DNA from: Pontibacter roseus DSM 17521
GTDB lineage: Bacteria; Bacteroidota; Bacteroidia; Cytophagales; Hymenobacteraceae
DNA length: 64,000 nucleotides
Direction: 5' to 3'
Assembly: GCF_000373265.1 (NCBI RefSeq)
Contig: NZ_KB890765.1
Coordinates: 494,685 to 558,684 of the forward strand
The stretch's first letter is position 1. Each line of letters begins with the position of its first letter. The notes under the pieces are model-generated. The model was not told where the DNA came from. It saw only the letters and a program-made list of their open reading frames with translations, and did not search any database. Shown here piece after piece: positions 24,976 through 31,694 of the stretch. The position numbers and the translations under genes are program-made.

Positions 24976-26064
24976 ATGAGCGATAAAATTAAGCTTTTCT
25001 TTTCCCCCGATTTGAGCCTGAATGCCAAAGGCAAGCATGTGCGCGATGGCCTCTCTACGGCCTTGCTCCTGGGCGATAACCTCTGGCTGAGCTGCGACGA
25101 GCGCACCACCGTGGAGCGCCTCACCCGACTGCCCGACGGCTCTTTTGGAGAACACCTCTCCTTTGATATCCATGATTACCTCGACCTCCCGGCAAAGGAT
25201 TTCAGCGAGATAGACATTGAGGGAATGGGCATGGCCGACCACTACCTCTGGCTGATTGGCTCCCATAGCCTCAAGCGAAAGAAGCCAAAGCGGCCCGACT
25301 CCATCAAAAAACAGATAAAGCGCCTGGCTCAAATCAAGACGGACCCGAACCGCTACCTGCTGGCACGTATCCCGATGCTGCAGGATAGTAAAACCGGGCA
25401 GTATACCCTGCACAAAGAAGTGGCGCATCCGGACCAGCCCGGCAAAACGCTGCGGGCGGGGCAGTTACGGGGCGACAAAAGCAGCAATTTGCTGACCGAA
25501 CTGATGGAACAGGACGAGCACATAGCGCCTTTCATGAGCATCCCCGGCAAAGACAACGGCTTCGATATAGAAGGACTGGCCATACACGGCAACCGCATTT
25601 TCATAGGCCTGCGCGGGCCGGTGCTTCGTGGCTGGGCCATGGTGCTGGAAGTAGAGCCCGAGGAAGACGAAACCGGAATCCTGCACCTGAAGCAGCTGAC
25701 TAAAGAGAAGCCCTACCGGAAACACTTCCTCAACCTGCGGGGCAAGGGCATCCGGGAGCTGCGCATCCACGGGAACGACATGTACCTGCTGGCCGGACCC
25801 ACCATGGATTTGGACGGCGTCATCGCCATCTACCGCTGGCGCGACGCCGTGGACAAGGACTCAGAGCAACTGCTGCACCACAACGAGCTGGAGCGGCTCT
25901 GCGAGGTACCGCACGGCACCGGCGAGAACACCGGGAAAGACAAAGCCGAAGGGCTGGCCATACTGGACGACCAGCGGGTGCTGGTGGTGTTCGACAGCCC
26001 GACCGATGCCCGTACGGTCGGAGAGCATGCAGTGCAGGCCGATGTGCTGCGGGTAGTGGACTAG
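24976..26064 (+). CDS. DUF3616 family protein
   Basis: 362 residues, length typical of DUF3616. The opening LSLNAKGKHVRDGLSTALLLGDNLWLSCDERTTVERLTRL and the EIDIEGMG..D.YLWLIGSHS.KRKKPK block are the recognisable conserved cores, followed by a C-terminal half (YRWRDAVD... GENTGKDKAEGLAILDDQRVLVVFDSPT) of beta-propeller type. The function is not established; members are soluble with no signal peptide. It stands alone in a region packed with repeats, followed by a degenerate family-B repeat. Confidence 0.85.
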   Translation: MSDKIKLFFSPDLSLNAKGKHVRDGLSTALLLGDNLWLSCDERTTVERLTRLPDGSFGEHLSFDIHDYLDLPAKDFSEIDIEGMGMADHYLWLIGSHSLKRKKPKRPDSIKKQIKRLAQIKTDPNRYLLARIPMLQDSKTGQYTLHKEVAHPDQPGKTLRAGQLRGDKSSNLLTELMEQDEHIAPFMSIPGKDNGFDIEGLAIHGNRIFIGLRGPVLRGWAMVLEVEPEEDETGILHLKQLTKEKPYRKHFLNLRGKGIRELRIHGNDMYLLAGPTMDLDGVIAIYRWRDAVDKDSEQLLHHNELERLCEVPHGTGENTGKDKAEGLAILDDQRVLVVFDSPTDARTVGEHAVQADVLRVVD

Positions 26065-26094
26065 GTTTGCCACCACGATGGCATCATCATAAGG

Positions 26095-26155
26095 CTGTGC
26101 TGAAGGTATAGCTGCATGAAAGAATCGGCTCAAGCTGCAAAATCGTGGCATCGGG
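26095..26155. repeat. Degenerate REP family B copy 6
   Basis: Carries CTGTGCTGAAGGTATAGCTGC (central spacer) and then GGCTCAAGCTGCAAAATCGT, with several differences from the consensus arms. Confidence 0.5.
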
Positions 26156-26192
26156 GATTTTGCTGTGTTGTGTAACGCAACCAGGACTGCTC

Positions 26193-26807
26193 TTATTTGC
26201 CAGGTGCGGCGGTTACCGGAGGCGCAGGGGCGGGAACCACGTTTTTGATGGGCTTTATGGATTTGAGATAAGCGAATACTGCCCGCAGCTCTTCGTCCGT
26301 CATGTTCCGGTACATGTCCCAGGGCATGGGCGGCAGCAACATGCGGGAAGTTTCCAGCCCTTTGTGCCTGCCTTGTCGAATGGCGGTAAAGAAATGCTTT
26401 TCGGTCCAGGTGCCGATGCCGGTGGCATCCGATGTTAGATTGGCCGCATAGGATATGCCCCAGGGACCGACCCAGGATGTCAGCGTCTGTGTGACTGCCA
26501 GGCCTTTCTTTTCTATTTCTGCCCGGTCTATATCAGGTGGCGGCAGGTTGGCCGGATGGCCGGATAAGGCTCTGCCGAAGTCCATCTCTGGACCTTTGGC
26601 TCCCATCTTTTTGGGGGTATGGCAATCGTGGCAGGCGGAAATCAGGACCAGGTGCTCTCCGAGTTTAATCTGCTCCTGGTCTTGCAGCAGTGCAGTCACT
26701 GTAGCGACTGTCTTTGTGTTTTTAGCAGGACTTTCTTTCAAAACCGGTGTCGAAAGTACTAGGATGGAGAAGAGAAGCAGGGAGGAAATAAATAGATAAA
26801 TTTTCAT
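26193..26807 (-). CDS. c-type cytochrome, exported
   Basis: 204 residues: signal-anchor-like N-terminus (MKIYLFISSLLLFSILVLS), the haem c attachment motif C59-H-D-C62-H63 in ISACHDCHTPK, and a Met-rich C-terminal segment (SRMLLPPMPWDMYRNMTDEELRAVFAYLKSI) that supplies the distal Met ligand and the terminal helix of a mono-haem cytochrome c domain. A Pro-rich tail follows. The protein would sit in the periplasm, electrons passing via the respiratory chain or a dehydrogenase; partner not adjacent. No oxidoreductase gene lies beside it. Confidence 0.85.
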   Translation of the reverse strand: MKIYLFISSLLLFSILVLSTPVLKESPAKNTKTVATVTALLQDQEQIKLGEHLVLISACHDCHTPKKMGAKGPEMDFGRALSGHPANLPPPDIDRAEIEKKGLAVTQTLTSWVGPWGISYAANLTSDATGIGTWTEKHFFTAIRQGRHKGLETSRMLLPPMPWDMYRNMTDEELRAVFAYLKSIKPIKNVVPAPAPPVTAAPGK

Positions 26808-27009
26808 AGTGGTAAGGTTTTAAGGTGGAAAAGAGCGTGTAAACTACCCTACCTAATTTACCCATAATCCATAACTTCCGGAACAACTCCTCCGATTACC
26901 GTGTGAACGAACAGGCGTTTGATGTTAAGGTTATTATTCCTGTAATAAATGTTTTTACTGCTTTCCCAATGCAGTCAGAATCCCACAGTGGAGACACGTG
27001 CTGGCTTTC

Positions 27010-27102
27010 GCTGGTGCGAGCCTGTAACGCGTGCTGTTACGCTTGCAGGAGGTATAGCTGCGGGGGTATAAAAAGGTACCAGCCGCCAACTCGCGTTCGG
27101 GC
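27010..27102. repeat. REP-like palindromic repeat, family B copy 7
   Basis: Left arm GCTGGTGCGAGCCTGTAACG, spacer CTGTTACGCTTGCAGGAGGTATAGCTGCG, right arm region ACCAGCCGCCAACTCGCG. It overlaps a spurious upstream extension of the next gene's frame, which is why the start was set at 27161. Confidence 0.68.
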
Positions 27103-27160
27103 AGGTATAACTATTTGGCCTGCCGGTGGTAGAAACAGGAAAACAAGAAGGAGGGAATCA

Positions 27161-28015
27161 ATGGACCTGGAGCATACCTTTTACCACTTGCCCGATGTAA
27201 GCCTGCATGCCGCCACCGCCGGCGACAAAGGCGGCGAGGTGCTGCTGTTTCTGCACGGCTTCCCGGAATTCTGGTATGGCTGGCGCATGCAGCTTTCGTT
27301 TTTTGCCGAGAAGGGCTATCACGTTGTGGCGCCCGACCAGCGGGGATACAACCGCAGCAGCAAGCCTTCCGGCGTAAAGGCCTATACCCTGGAAAAACTG
27401 ACTGCCGACATTGTGGCACTCATCGGGCAGCTGGGCAAAGAGAAGGTGGTACTCGTGGGGCACGACTGGGGCGGCGCAGTGGCCTGGGCCCTCGCCATTC
27501 ACTTCCCGCACCTGCTGCACAAGCTGGTCATCCTGAACATGCCGCACCCGGGCGTGATGCTGAAGCACCTGCGCCAAAACCCACAGCAGATGCTCCGGAG
27601 CTGGTACGCCGCCGCTTTCCAGATTCCGGTGCTACCCGAGCAGGCCCTGCAGGCGCTGGACTACAAACTACTGAAGCAAGTCCTAACCGGCACGGCGCAG
27701 CCCCATACCTTCACCGAAGAAGACCTGGCGGCTTACCGGGAAGCCTGGCGACAAGCCGATGCTCTGAAAAGCATGCTCCACTGGTACAGGGCTTTCAAGC
27801 ACACGCAGCTCCATTTAAGCAAAGGGGTGGAAGTACCCACGCTCCTAATCTGGGGCAAAAAAGACACAGCCCTTGGTGCTGAAATGGCCGAACCCAGTAT
27901 AGCCAAATGCCCCAACGGGAAACTGGTCTTTCTGGAAGAGGCCACCCACTGGCTGCACCACGAGCAACCGGAAAAAGTGAACCAAGCGATACTTTCTTTT
28001 CTGAGTGAAGCCTAG
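27161..28015 (+). CDS. Alpha/beta hydrolase, epoxide hydrolase-like
   Basis: 284 residues with start ATG 27161, preceded by the unusually good Shine-Dalgarno AAGGAGGG (27148-27155), rare for this phylum; the longer frame upstream runs through a repeat and is rejected. Motifs: oxyanion HGFPEFWYGW, nucleophile elbow GHDWGG (Asp102), and the catalytic His in EEATHWLHHEQPE. The HGxP motif and Asp nucleophile are typical of epoxide hydrolases and haloacetate dehalogenases. An Asp at about 232 (LLIWGKKDTAL) would complete the triad. The substrate is not determined. No signal peptide. Confidence 0.88.
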   Translation: MDLEHTFYHLPDVSLHAATAGDKGGEVLLFLHGFPEFWYGWRMQLSFFAEKGYHVVAPDQRGYNRSSKPSGVKAYTLEKLTADIVALIGQLGKEKVVLVGHDWGGAVAWALAIHFPHLLHKLVILNMPHPGVMLKHLRQNPQQMLRSWYAAAFQIPVLPEQALQALDYKLLKQVLTGTAQPHTFTEEDLAAYREAWRQADALKSMLHWYRAFKHTQLHLSKGVEVPTLLIWGKKDTALGAEMAEPSIAKCPNGKLVFLEEATHWLHHEQPEKVNQAILSFLSEA

Positions 28016-28135
28016 TAGGGTAGGGAGGACTCAAGGGAACAGTCCGGCTATGGATGGTTTGCATCGCAGTTGTTCCAGGACGACGATTAGGTAACAGTTG
28101 CTATAAGCTGCACCTCTCCCGGTAGTAGGAAACAC

Positions 28136-28164
28136 TATCCCCTTGAGAGTACTATAGGGGTGTA
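28136..28164 (+). repeat. CCCCTTGAGGGG repeat, degenerate copy 3
   Basis: Reads TATCCCCTTGAGAGTACTAT then AGGGGTGTA. The stop codon and last three codons of the DUF559 gene (28152-28163, complement) lie within this repeat. Confidence 0.65.
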
Positions 28165-28547
28165 TCTTCCTTTACAAAATTCCCGGAATCAAAAATGTAA
28201 GCCTCCAGTGACCGCAAAACGTTTGGCATGTTCTGTTTCACCTCCAGGTCATCCAAACGCAGGAATTGAACACCATACTGCTCAAGTTCGGTTTGCCTCT
28301 GCGTGTCGTATGCATGGGTATAGTTGTGACTATCTCCATCAATCTCAATAGCCAGCTTCAGTTCATGGCAATAGAAATCAACTATGAAATCGAGCATGGG
28401 CACCTGGCGGTGAAACTGGTAGCCCAGCAGTTTACGCTCCTTTATCTCTTGCCAAAGCAGAATCTCAGAAAGTGTGCTGTTCTTGCGGAGCTCTCTCGCT
28501 TTTGCCTTCAGGTCCTCTCTGTAAGGAATGATGCTGTTCTTGCGCAT
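28152..28547 (-). CDS. DUF559 endonuclease-like protein
   Basis: 131 residues with the DUF559 pattern: LRKNSTLSEILLWQEIKERKLLGYQFHRQ, then the catalytic-core segment LDFIVDFYCHELKLAIEIDGDSH with the Asp and Glu...Asp residues of a PD-(D/E)xK/Vsr-like fold, then TELEQYGVQFLRLDDLEVKQN. The family is predicted to be a restriction-endonuclease-fold nuclease of unknown biological role. The last three codons and the stop (ending TPL) lie inside a CCCCTTGAGGGG repeat (28136), and five further repeat copies sit within 460 bp upstream. That physical association suggests a mobile or repeat-linked gene, comparable to REP-linked RAYT proteins. Confidence 0.85.
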   Translation of the reverse strand: MRKNSIIPYREDLKAKARELRKNSTLSEILLWQEIKERKLLGYQFHRQVPMLDFIVDFYCHELKLAIEIDGDSHNYTHAYDTQRQTELEQYGVQFLRLDDLEVKQNMPNVLRSLEAYIFDSGNFVKEDTPL

Positions 28548-28599
28548 GAAGTATGGCGGGGTTGGTAGATAATTCTGCTAGTGTAAGCTCAACAAAAGT

Positions 28600-28665
28600 A
28601 ACACCTCTTGACATACGGTCGCAAGTTTCGAACTCCCGTTCTCACTTGTCCTCAAGGGGACAGTT
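28600..28665 (-). repeat. CCCCTTGAGGGG repeat, long variant, copy 4
   Basis: Same long form as 24721: ACACCTCTTGACATACGGTC, GCAAGTTTCG..., TCACTTGTCCTCAAGGGGAC. The flank GTGTAAGC.CAACAAAAGTAA recurs at 28676, so 28580-28667 and 28676-28722 form a tandem array. Confidence 0.7.
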
Positions 28666-28694
28666 TTTCTGTTAGTGTAAGCCCAACAAAAGTA

Positions 28695-28722
28695 ACACCC
28701 CTATGGTCCTCTTAAGGGGACA
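28695..28722 (-). repeat. CCCCTTGAGGGG repeat, copy 5
   Basis: ACACCCCTATGGTCCTCTTA then AGGGGACA, the short form in reverse orientation, followed by a T run. Confidence 0.75.
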
Positions 28723-28819
28723 GTTTTTTTCTTACTATTATCAAAGGCATTTCGTGTAGCAACTTCTGACAAGTGTTAGCAACGAAGCAACTAACCCCTG
28801 AACCACCAAAAGCAGAAAC

Positions 28820-28847
28820 TGTCCCCTTGAGGGGACCATAGGGGTGT
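28820..28847 (+). repeat. CCCCTTGAGGGG repeat, copy 6
   Basis: TGTCCCCTTGAGGGGACCAT then AGGGGTGT, direct orientation, followed by a second AGGGGTGTTA. Confidence 0.8.
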
Positions 28848-28907
28848 TAAGGGGTGTTATAACGGCAACTATAGAACTACAAACTAAAATTACTACAAAA
28901 GCAGCAG

Positions 28908-28935
28908 TGTCCCCTTGAGGGGACTATAGGGGTGT
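28908..28935 (+). repeat. CCCCTTGAGGGG repeat, copy 7
   Basis: TGTCCCCTTGAGGGGACTAT then AGGGGTGT. It is 88 bp after copy 6. Confidence 0.8.
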
Positions 28936-28983
28936 TAGAGCAGGGGCTATGAAACAATAAATAAACCAAAGCTATAGCTGAAG

Positions 28984-29011
28984 TGTCCCCTTGAGGGGAC
29001 CACAGGGGTGT
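28984..29011 (+). repeat. CCCCTTGAGGGG repeat, copy 8
   Basis: TGTCCCCTTGAGGGGACCAC then AGGGGTGT. It is 76 bp after copy 7 and lies just beyond the end of the DUF5694 gene. Confidence 0.8.
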
Positions 29012-29045
29012 AATCATGCACTATAAAACCCCACCATACAAACCC

Positions 29046-29915
29046 CTACTTAAAATACTTATACGCCGGCACCAACTCATGCGAAGGCGAACTCTCCACC
29101 GCCTGCTGCAACAGCGCCAAATGCCCAGCACCGTAAATAACCAGAATGCGGTCGGATGGGCTCTCGGTGATGCGCTGGATGTTGCGGAAAATGCGCAGGT
29201 TGCGGTTAAACCAAGTGGCACTGTACCAGTCTACGCCGGTGTAGTCGTGTTCCTGCTCTTCATACTGAAATGCCTCCCGGAAATAGTGTTCATGGCTTTT
29301 GCGGATGGCTTCGGGCTGGTTCATAGACTGTATGGTTTTGTAAAGCGAGCGTGGCGTATCGCCAGCCTGTTTCTTTGCGGCTTCGGCGCGTGCCAGGGAG
29401 GTGCTTTGCATGTAGGTCCAGAACTTCTCCATCCGCTCTTTCAGCTCGTCGCGCACTTCAAACTCGGTGGTGCCAGGTTTTTGGTAGGCATCCAGGTTGC
29501 CCCACGTATCGATGGCGTACACACGCGTATGCCCCAGCTGTTTGGCCAGCCTGAAACCCAACTGGTATTCTTCGTTCACACCCAACTCGTAGCGGCCCTG
29601 CAGGTAAGCCTGGTACAGCGAGTCCAGTTTAGTTTGCTTCCCTGCCATTACTTCTACGGCAATTTTGGTTGGCTTATACTTTGCCATCTGGCTCGTGATG
29701 CGTGCTATGTCGCGCTGGCTTTCGGGAGAAGTTATATCCAGCTGGTCGGTTTTCTCAGTTTTGACCACATCCAGGTTAGGGTACGCGAAGTGGAAAGTAC
29801 CCAACAGCATGACCTGTGCCCGGTCTTCTTTGCCGCCGGTTTTACCTTGTTGCGCCCGTACAGGAGAAAGGCAAGTACCTGCCAGAAGCAGTACGGCGAG
29901 TAATAGTTTTTTCAT
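29046..29915 (-). CDS. DUF5694 family exported protein
   Basis: 289 residues with signal peptide MKKLLLAVLLLAGTCLSPVRA. The mature part opens with AQVMLLGTFHFAYPNLDV, then a long helical domain and a closing ILVIYGAGHLALLQQAVESSP motif; the LLGTFHFAN-type start and the GAGH near the end are the recognisable DUF5694 signatures. The HFH/GAGH residues resemble the metal-binding or catalytic positions of the TraB/PrgY-like or erythromycin-esterase-like fold, but no activity is known. The protein would sit in the periplasm. The gene is flanked by repeats on both sides. Confidence 0.8.
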   Translation of the reverse strand: MKKLLLAVLLLAGTCLSPVRAQQGKTGGKEDRAQVMLLGTFHFAYPNLDVVKTEKTDQLDITSPESQRDIARITSQMAKYKPTKIAVEVMAGKQTKLDSLYQAYLQGRYELGVNEEYQLGFRLAKQLGHTRVYAIDTWGNLDAYQKPGTTEFEVRDELKERMEKFWTYMQSTSLARAEAAKKQAGDTPRSLYKTIQSMNQPEAIRKSHEHYFREAFQYEEQEHDYTGVDWYSATWFNRNLRIFRNIQRITESPSDRILVIYGAGHLALLQQAVESSPSHELVPAYKYFK

Positions 29916-30002
29916 AGTTCATAGGGTTCGCTTTTACAATAGATGGAAGGGAGGGGAGCGAGGTTGCCTGGAAGGTAAGAGTTTATGAACAAGGGTGATA
30001 CT

Positions 30003-30080
30003 TAAGCTCGTACTGTTACTTTTGCTGAAGGTACGGCTGCGTGGAAAGTAGAAGGCACGAGCTATAAGCTTGCACCTTCG
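30003..30080. repeat. REP-like palindromic repeat, family B copy 8
   Basis: AAGCTCGTACTGTTACTTTTGCTGAAGG spacer, AAGGCACGAGCTATAAGCTT right arm. It joins directly to the truncated SRPBCC copy, so the duplication breakpoint falls at its end. Confidence 0.68.
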
Positions 30081-30413
30081 GGAGAAGGTGGCTACTGGCA
30101 CTATGCCACGGTTGGCCCCGAAGGAGAAGAGCATTAGGCATTGGCTAATTACAAAACTATTGATCCTAAAAAGAGCTTTACCGCGCTGGATGGTTTTGCA
30201 GATGCCGAAGGAGTGGTAAATACAGAAATGCCGCAATCGAAGTGGGAGGTAAGCTTTACACCCAAAGAGGAGGTTACCTTAGTAGAGAACCTGATCACAT
30301 TCGATGACCTGGCACAGCTCGAAACTACCATCCAGATGGGCTTTAAAGAAGGCCTGACAAGTGCAATGGAAGGCCTTGATGCCTTACTGGCTGCTCAGAA
30401 ACAGGAGGCTTAA
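30081..30413 (+). pseudogene. Truncated, stop-interrupted duplicate of the SRPBCC gene
   Basis: This segment matches 24064-24395 closely. Translation gives [18 protein letters not shown], a TAG stop in place of TGG (30136-30138), then [27 protein letters not shown] and the C-terminal helix to AAQKQEA. The N-terminal third is missing, replaced by a family-B repeat, and no ArsR gene precedes it. The duplicated block also includes the downstream hairpin (30457-30499) and a family-B repeat, so at least 500 bp were copied about 6 kb apart in direct orientation. The remaining open part could not give a working START fold. Confidence 0.85.
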
Positions 30414-30456
30414 GGTCTGTAAGCTGCAGAAAAGAGATCATATTTAATAACTTACT

Positions 30457-30499
30457 ATAAAAGCGGGGCTGGTGCATAACCTTAGAGCTCCGCTTTTAT
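30457..30499 (+). terminator. Duplicated terminator hairpin
   Basis: ATAAAAGCGGGGCT (30457-30470) pairs with AGCTCCGCTTTTAT (30486-30499). It is a diverged copy of the hairpin at 24439-24479. Confidence 0.7.
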
Positions 30500-30525
30500 A
30501 GTTTACAGTACTGATTCATCGTCTG

Positions 30526-30617
30526 CTAGTGCTTGCTTGTAGCTCGTACTGTTACTCTTGCTGAAGGTTTAGCTGCGTGGAAAAGAAAAGGCACGAGCTA
30601 AAAGCTCGCGGCAGCGT
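30526..30617. repeat. REP-like palindromic repeat, family B copy 9
   Basis: Left arm AGTGCTTGCTTGTAGCTCG, spacer CTGTTACTCTTGCTGAAGG, right arm GGCACGAGCTAAAAGCTCGC. This is the best-preserved copy and forms the left boundary of the AT-rich island. Confidence 0.75.
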
Positions 30618-30647
30618 GGGGAGAGATATTTAATTTATTAGTTACTG

Positions 30648-31643
30648 CTATTTCCATCTTTTGGAGATATTCTCAACCGCTATTTGGCACCTAGTGAAGA
30701 AATCCATTTCTGTTGTATCCCCACTAGTTAAAGTTGATAACTCAGTAACTAAAAGAAACTGGCATTCATGAAAAGGCTTTCCAATTAAATTTACAAGTTG
30801 CTCTATTTGCTTATCAATGACATTGTTAGCAAGTAACTTTATAAATGGCTCTTTTGCTCTATTCCATTGCTTTACAGTGAGTACAGACACTTTAATTGTC
30901 TGACTCCCAGAATTCATACACTCATAAAATGGAGTAGCAACCGCTGGATCATCAACAGAATGTAGAAAAACTATAAATTCGTATATAAAATACACGTTGG
31001 GATTATCTAAGAAATCTACTGTGAATGTTGCATTACCTTCATTAGGTTCAAATGACTCGGCAGTAGCAAGAGCAAATCCATATTTATTTAATATATCATT
31101 TACTAGATCAGAATTCTCATTGTATAAGTAACTATAGATTAAGAAACGGAAGTCCTCCATCTCTTCTTCTTTAAGAGAATATTTTTTGTGCTCTTCATCA
31201 TAGAGTAATGCAATTCTCCAGACTACAGAATAAATAAATACTAAAAAGTCAGTTCTATTGATGTTTAGTGTCTCTAAAAATCTAATACCACTTTTTGAAG
31301 TTTTCTCTACAAATTGATTTCTATACTTTACATCCTGAACTTTTTCTGTTAAAAAAGGTATCACTTTGCTTTCTAAGTCACCTAATTTGCTCTCACAACT
31401 TGGACAAAAGTAAAAGTCTCTTGCATGTATATCTTGCTTTAATTCTTCAGAGGTGTTTTTTAAGTTTTCTCTTCCAAAATAGCTGTAGGTAGTTCCTGAT
31501 GATCCATCAATTCTATATGCTTCTTCCTTATTTCTTTTCCCAACACTCTTCTTTAACAATCCTGCTGGAATAATATGAGAATTTTTTTTTGTTGCTTTTT
31601 TTTTGTGACAGATTAAACAATTATCGTGAGAAGACCTTTTCAT
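30648..31643 (-). CDS. Putative HNH-type nuclease / zinc-finger protein (island gene 2)
   Basis: 331 residues from the first ATG at 31643; a TTG at 31694, directly after the upstream stop, would add 17 residues. The N-terminus has C9-L-I-C12, then H23 in NSHIIPAGLL, and later C79-P-S-C82-E-S-K-L-G. The C-x2-C/H..P/C-x2-C spacing and the SHIIP and CESKLG wording are those of HNH endonucleases with a structural zinc site (for example CxxC...EHIIP...CxxCN). The rest (residues 100-331) is helical and unrecognised. It is AT-rich with codon use unlike neighbours, indicating transfer. It is co-transcribed with the 454-aa gene, abutting it within 51 nt or less. Predicted effector of a two-gene system; no activity is known. 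Confidence 0.62.
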   Translation of the reverse strand: MKRSSHDNCLICHKKKATKKNSHIIPAGLLKKSVGKRNKEEAYRIDGSSGTTYSYFGRENLKNTSEELKQDIHARDFYFCPSCESKLGDLESKVIPFLTEKVQDVKYRNQFVEKTSKSGIRFLETLNINRTDFLVFIYSVVWRIALLYDEEHKKYSLKEEEMEDFRFLIYSYLYNENSDLVNDILNKYGFALATAESFEPNEGNATFTVDFLDNPNVYFIYEFIVFLHSVDDPAVATPFYECMNSGSQTIKVSVLTVKQWNRAKEPFIKLLANNVIDKQIEQLVNLIGKPFHECQFLLVTELSTLTSGDTTEMDFFTRCQIAVENISKRWK

Positions 31644-31694
31644 AATATTTTTGGAACGAGAATTTGGAGGCTTGTTATTAATGATGAAATACAA

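Noticed and set aside
24976..26064. DUF3616 gene as part of the mobile region
   Set aside because: It is flanked by repeats, but its composition and complete frame look like a resident gene.
26903..27160. N-terminal extension of the epoxide-hydrolase-like gene
   Set aside because: The region is a REP copy and Cys/Arg-rich translation; the real start with Shine-Dalgarno is at 27161.
28580..29011. CRISPR array
   Set aside because: Repeats occur in both orientations with unequal spacing and no repeated unit-spacer regularity, and no cas genes are near.
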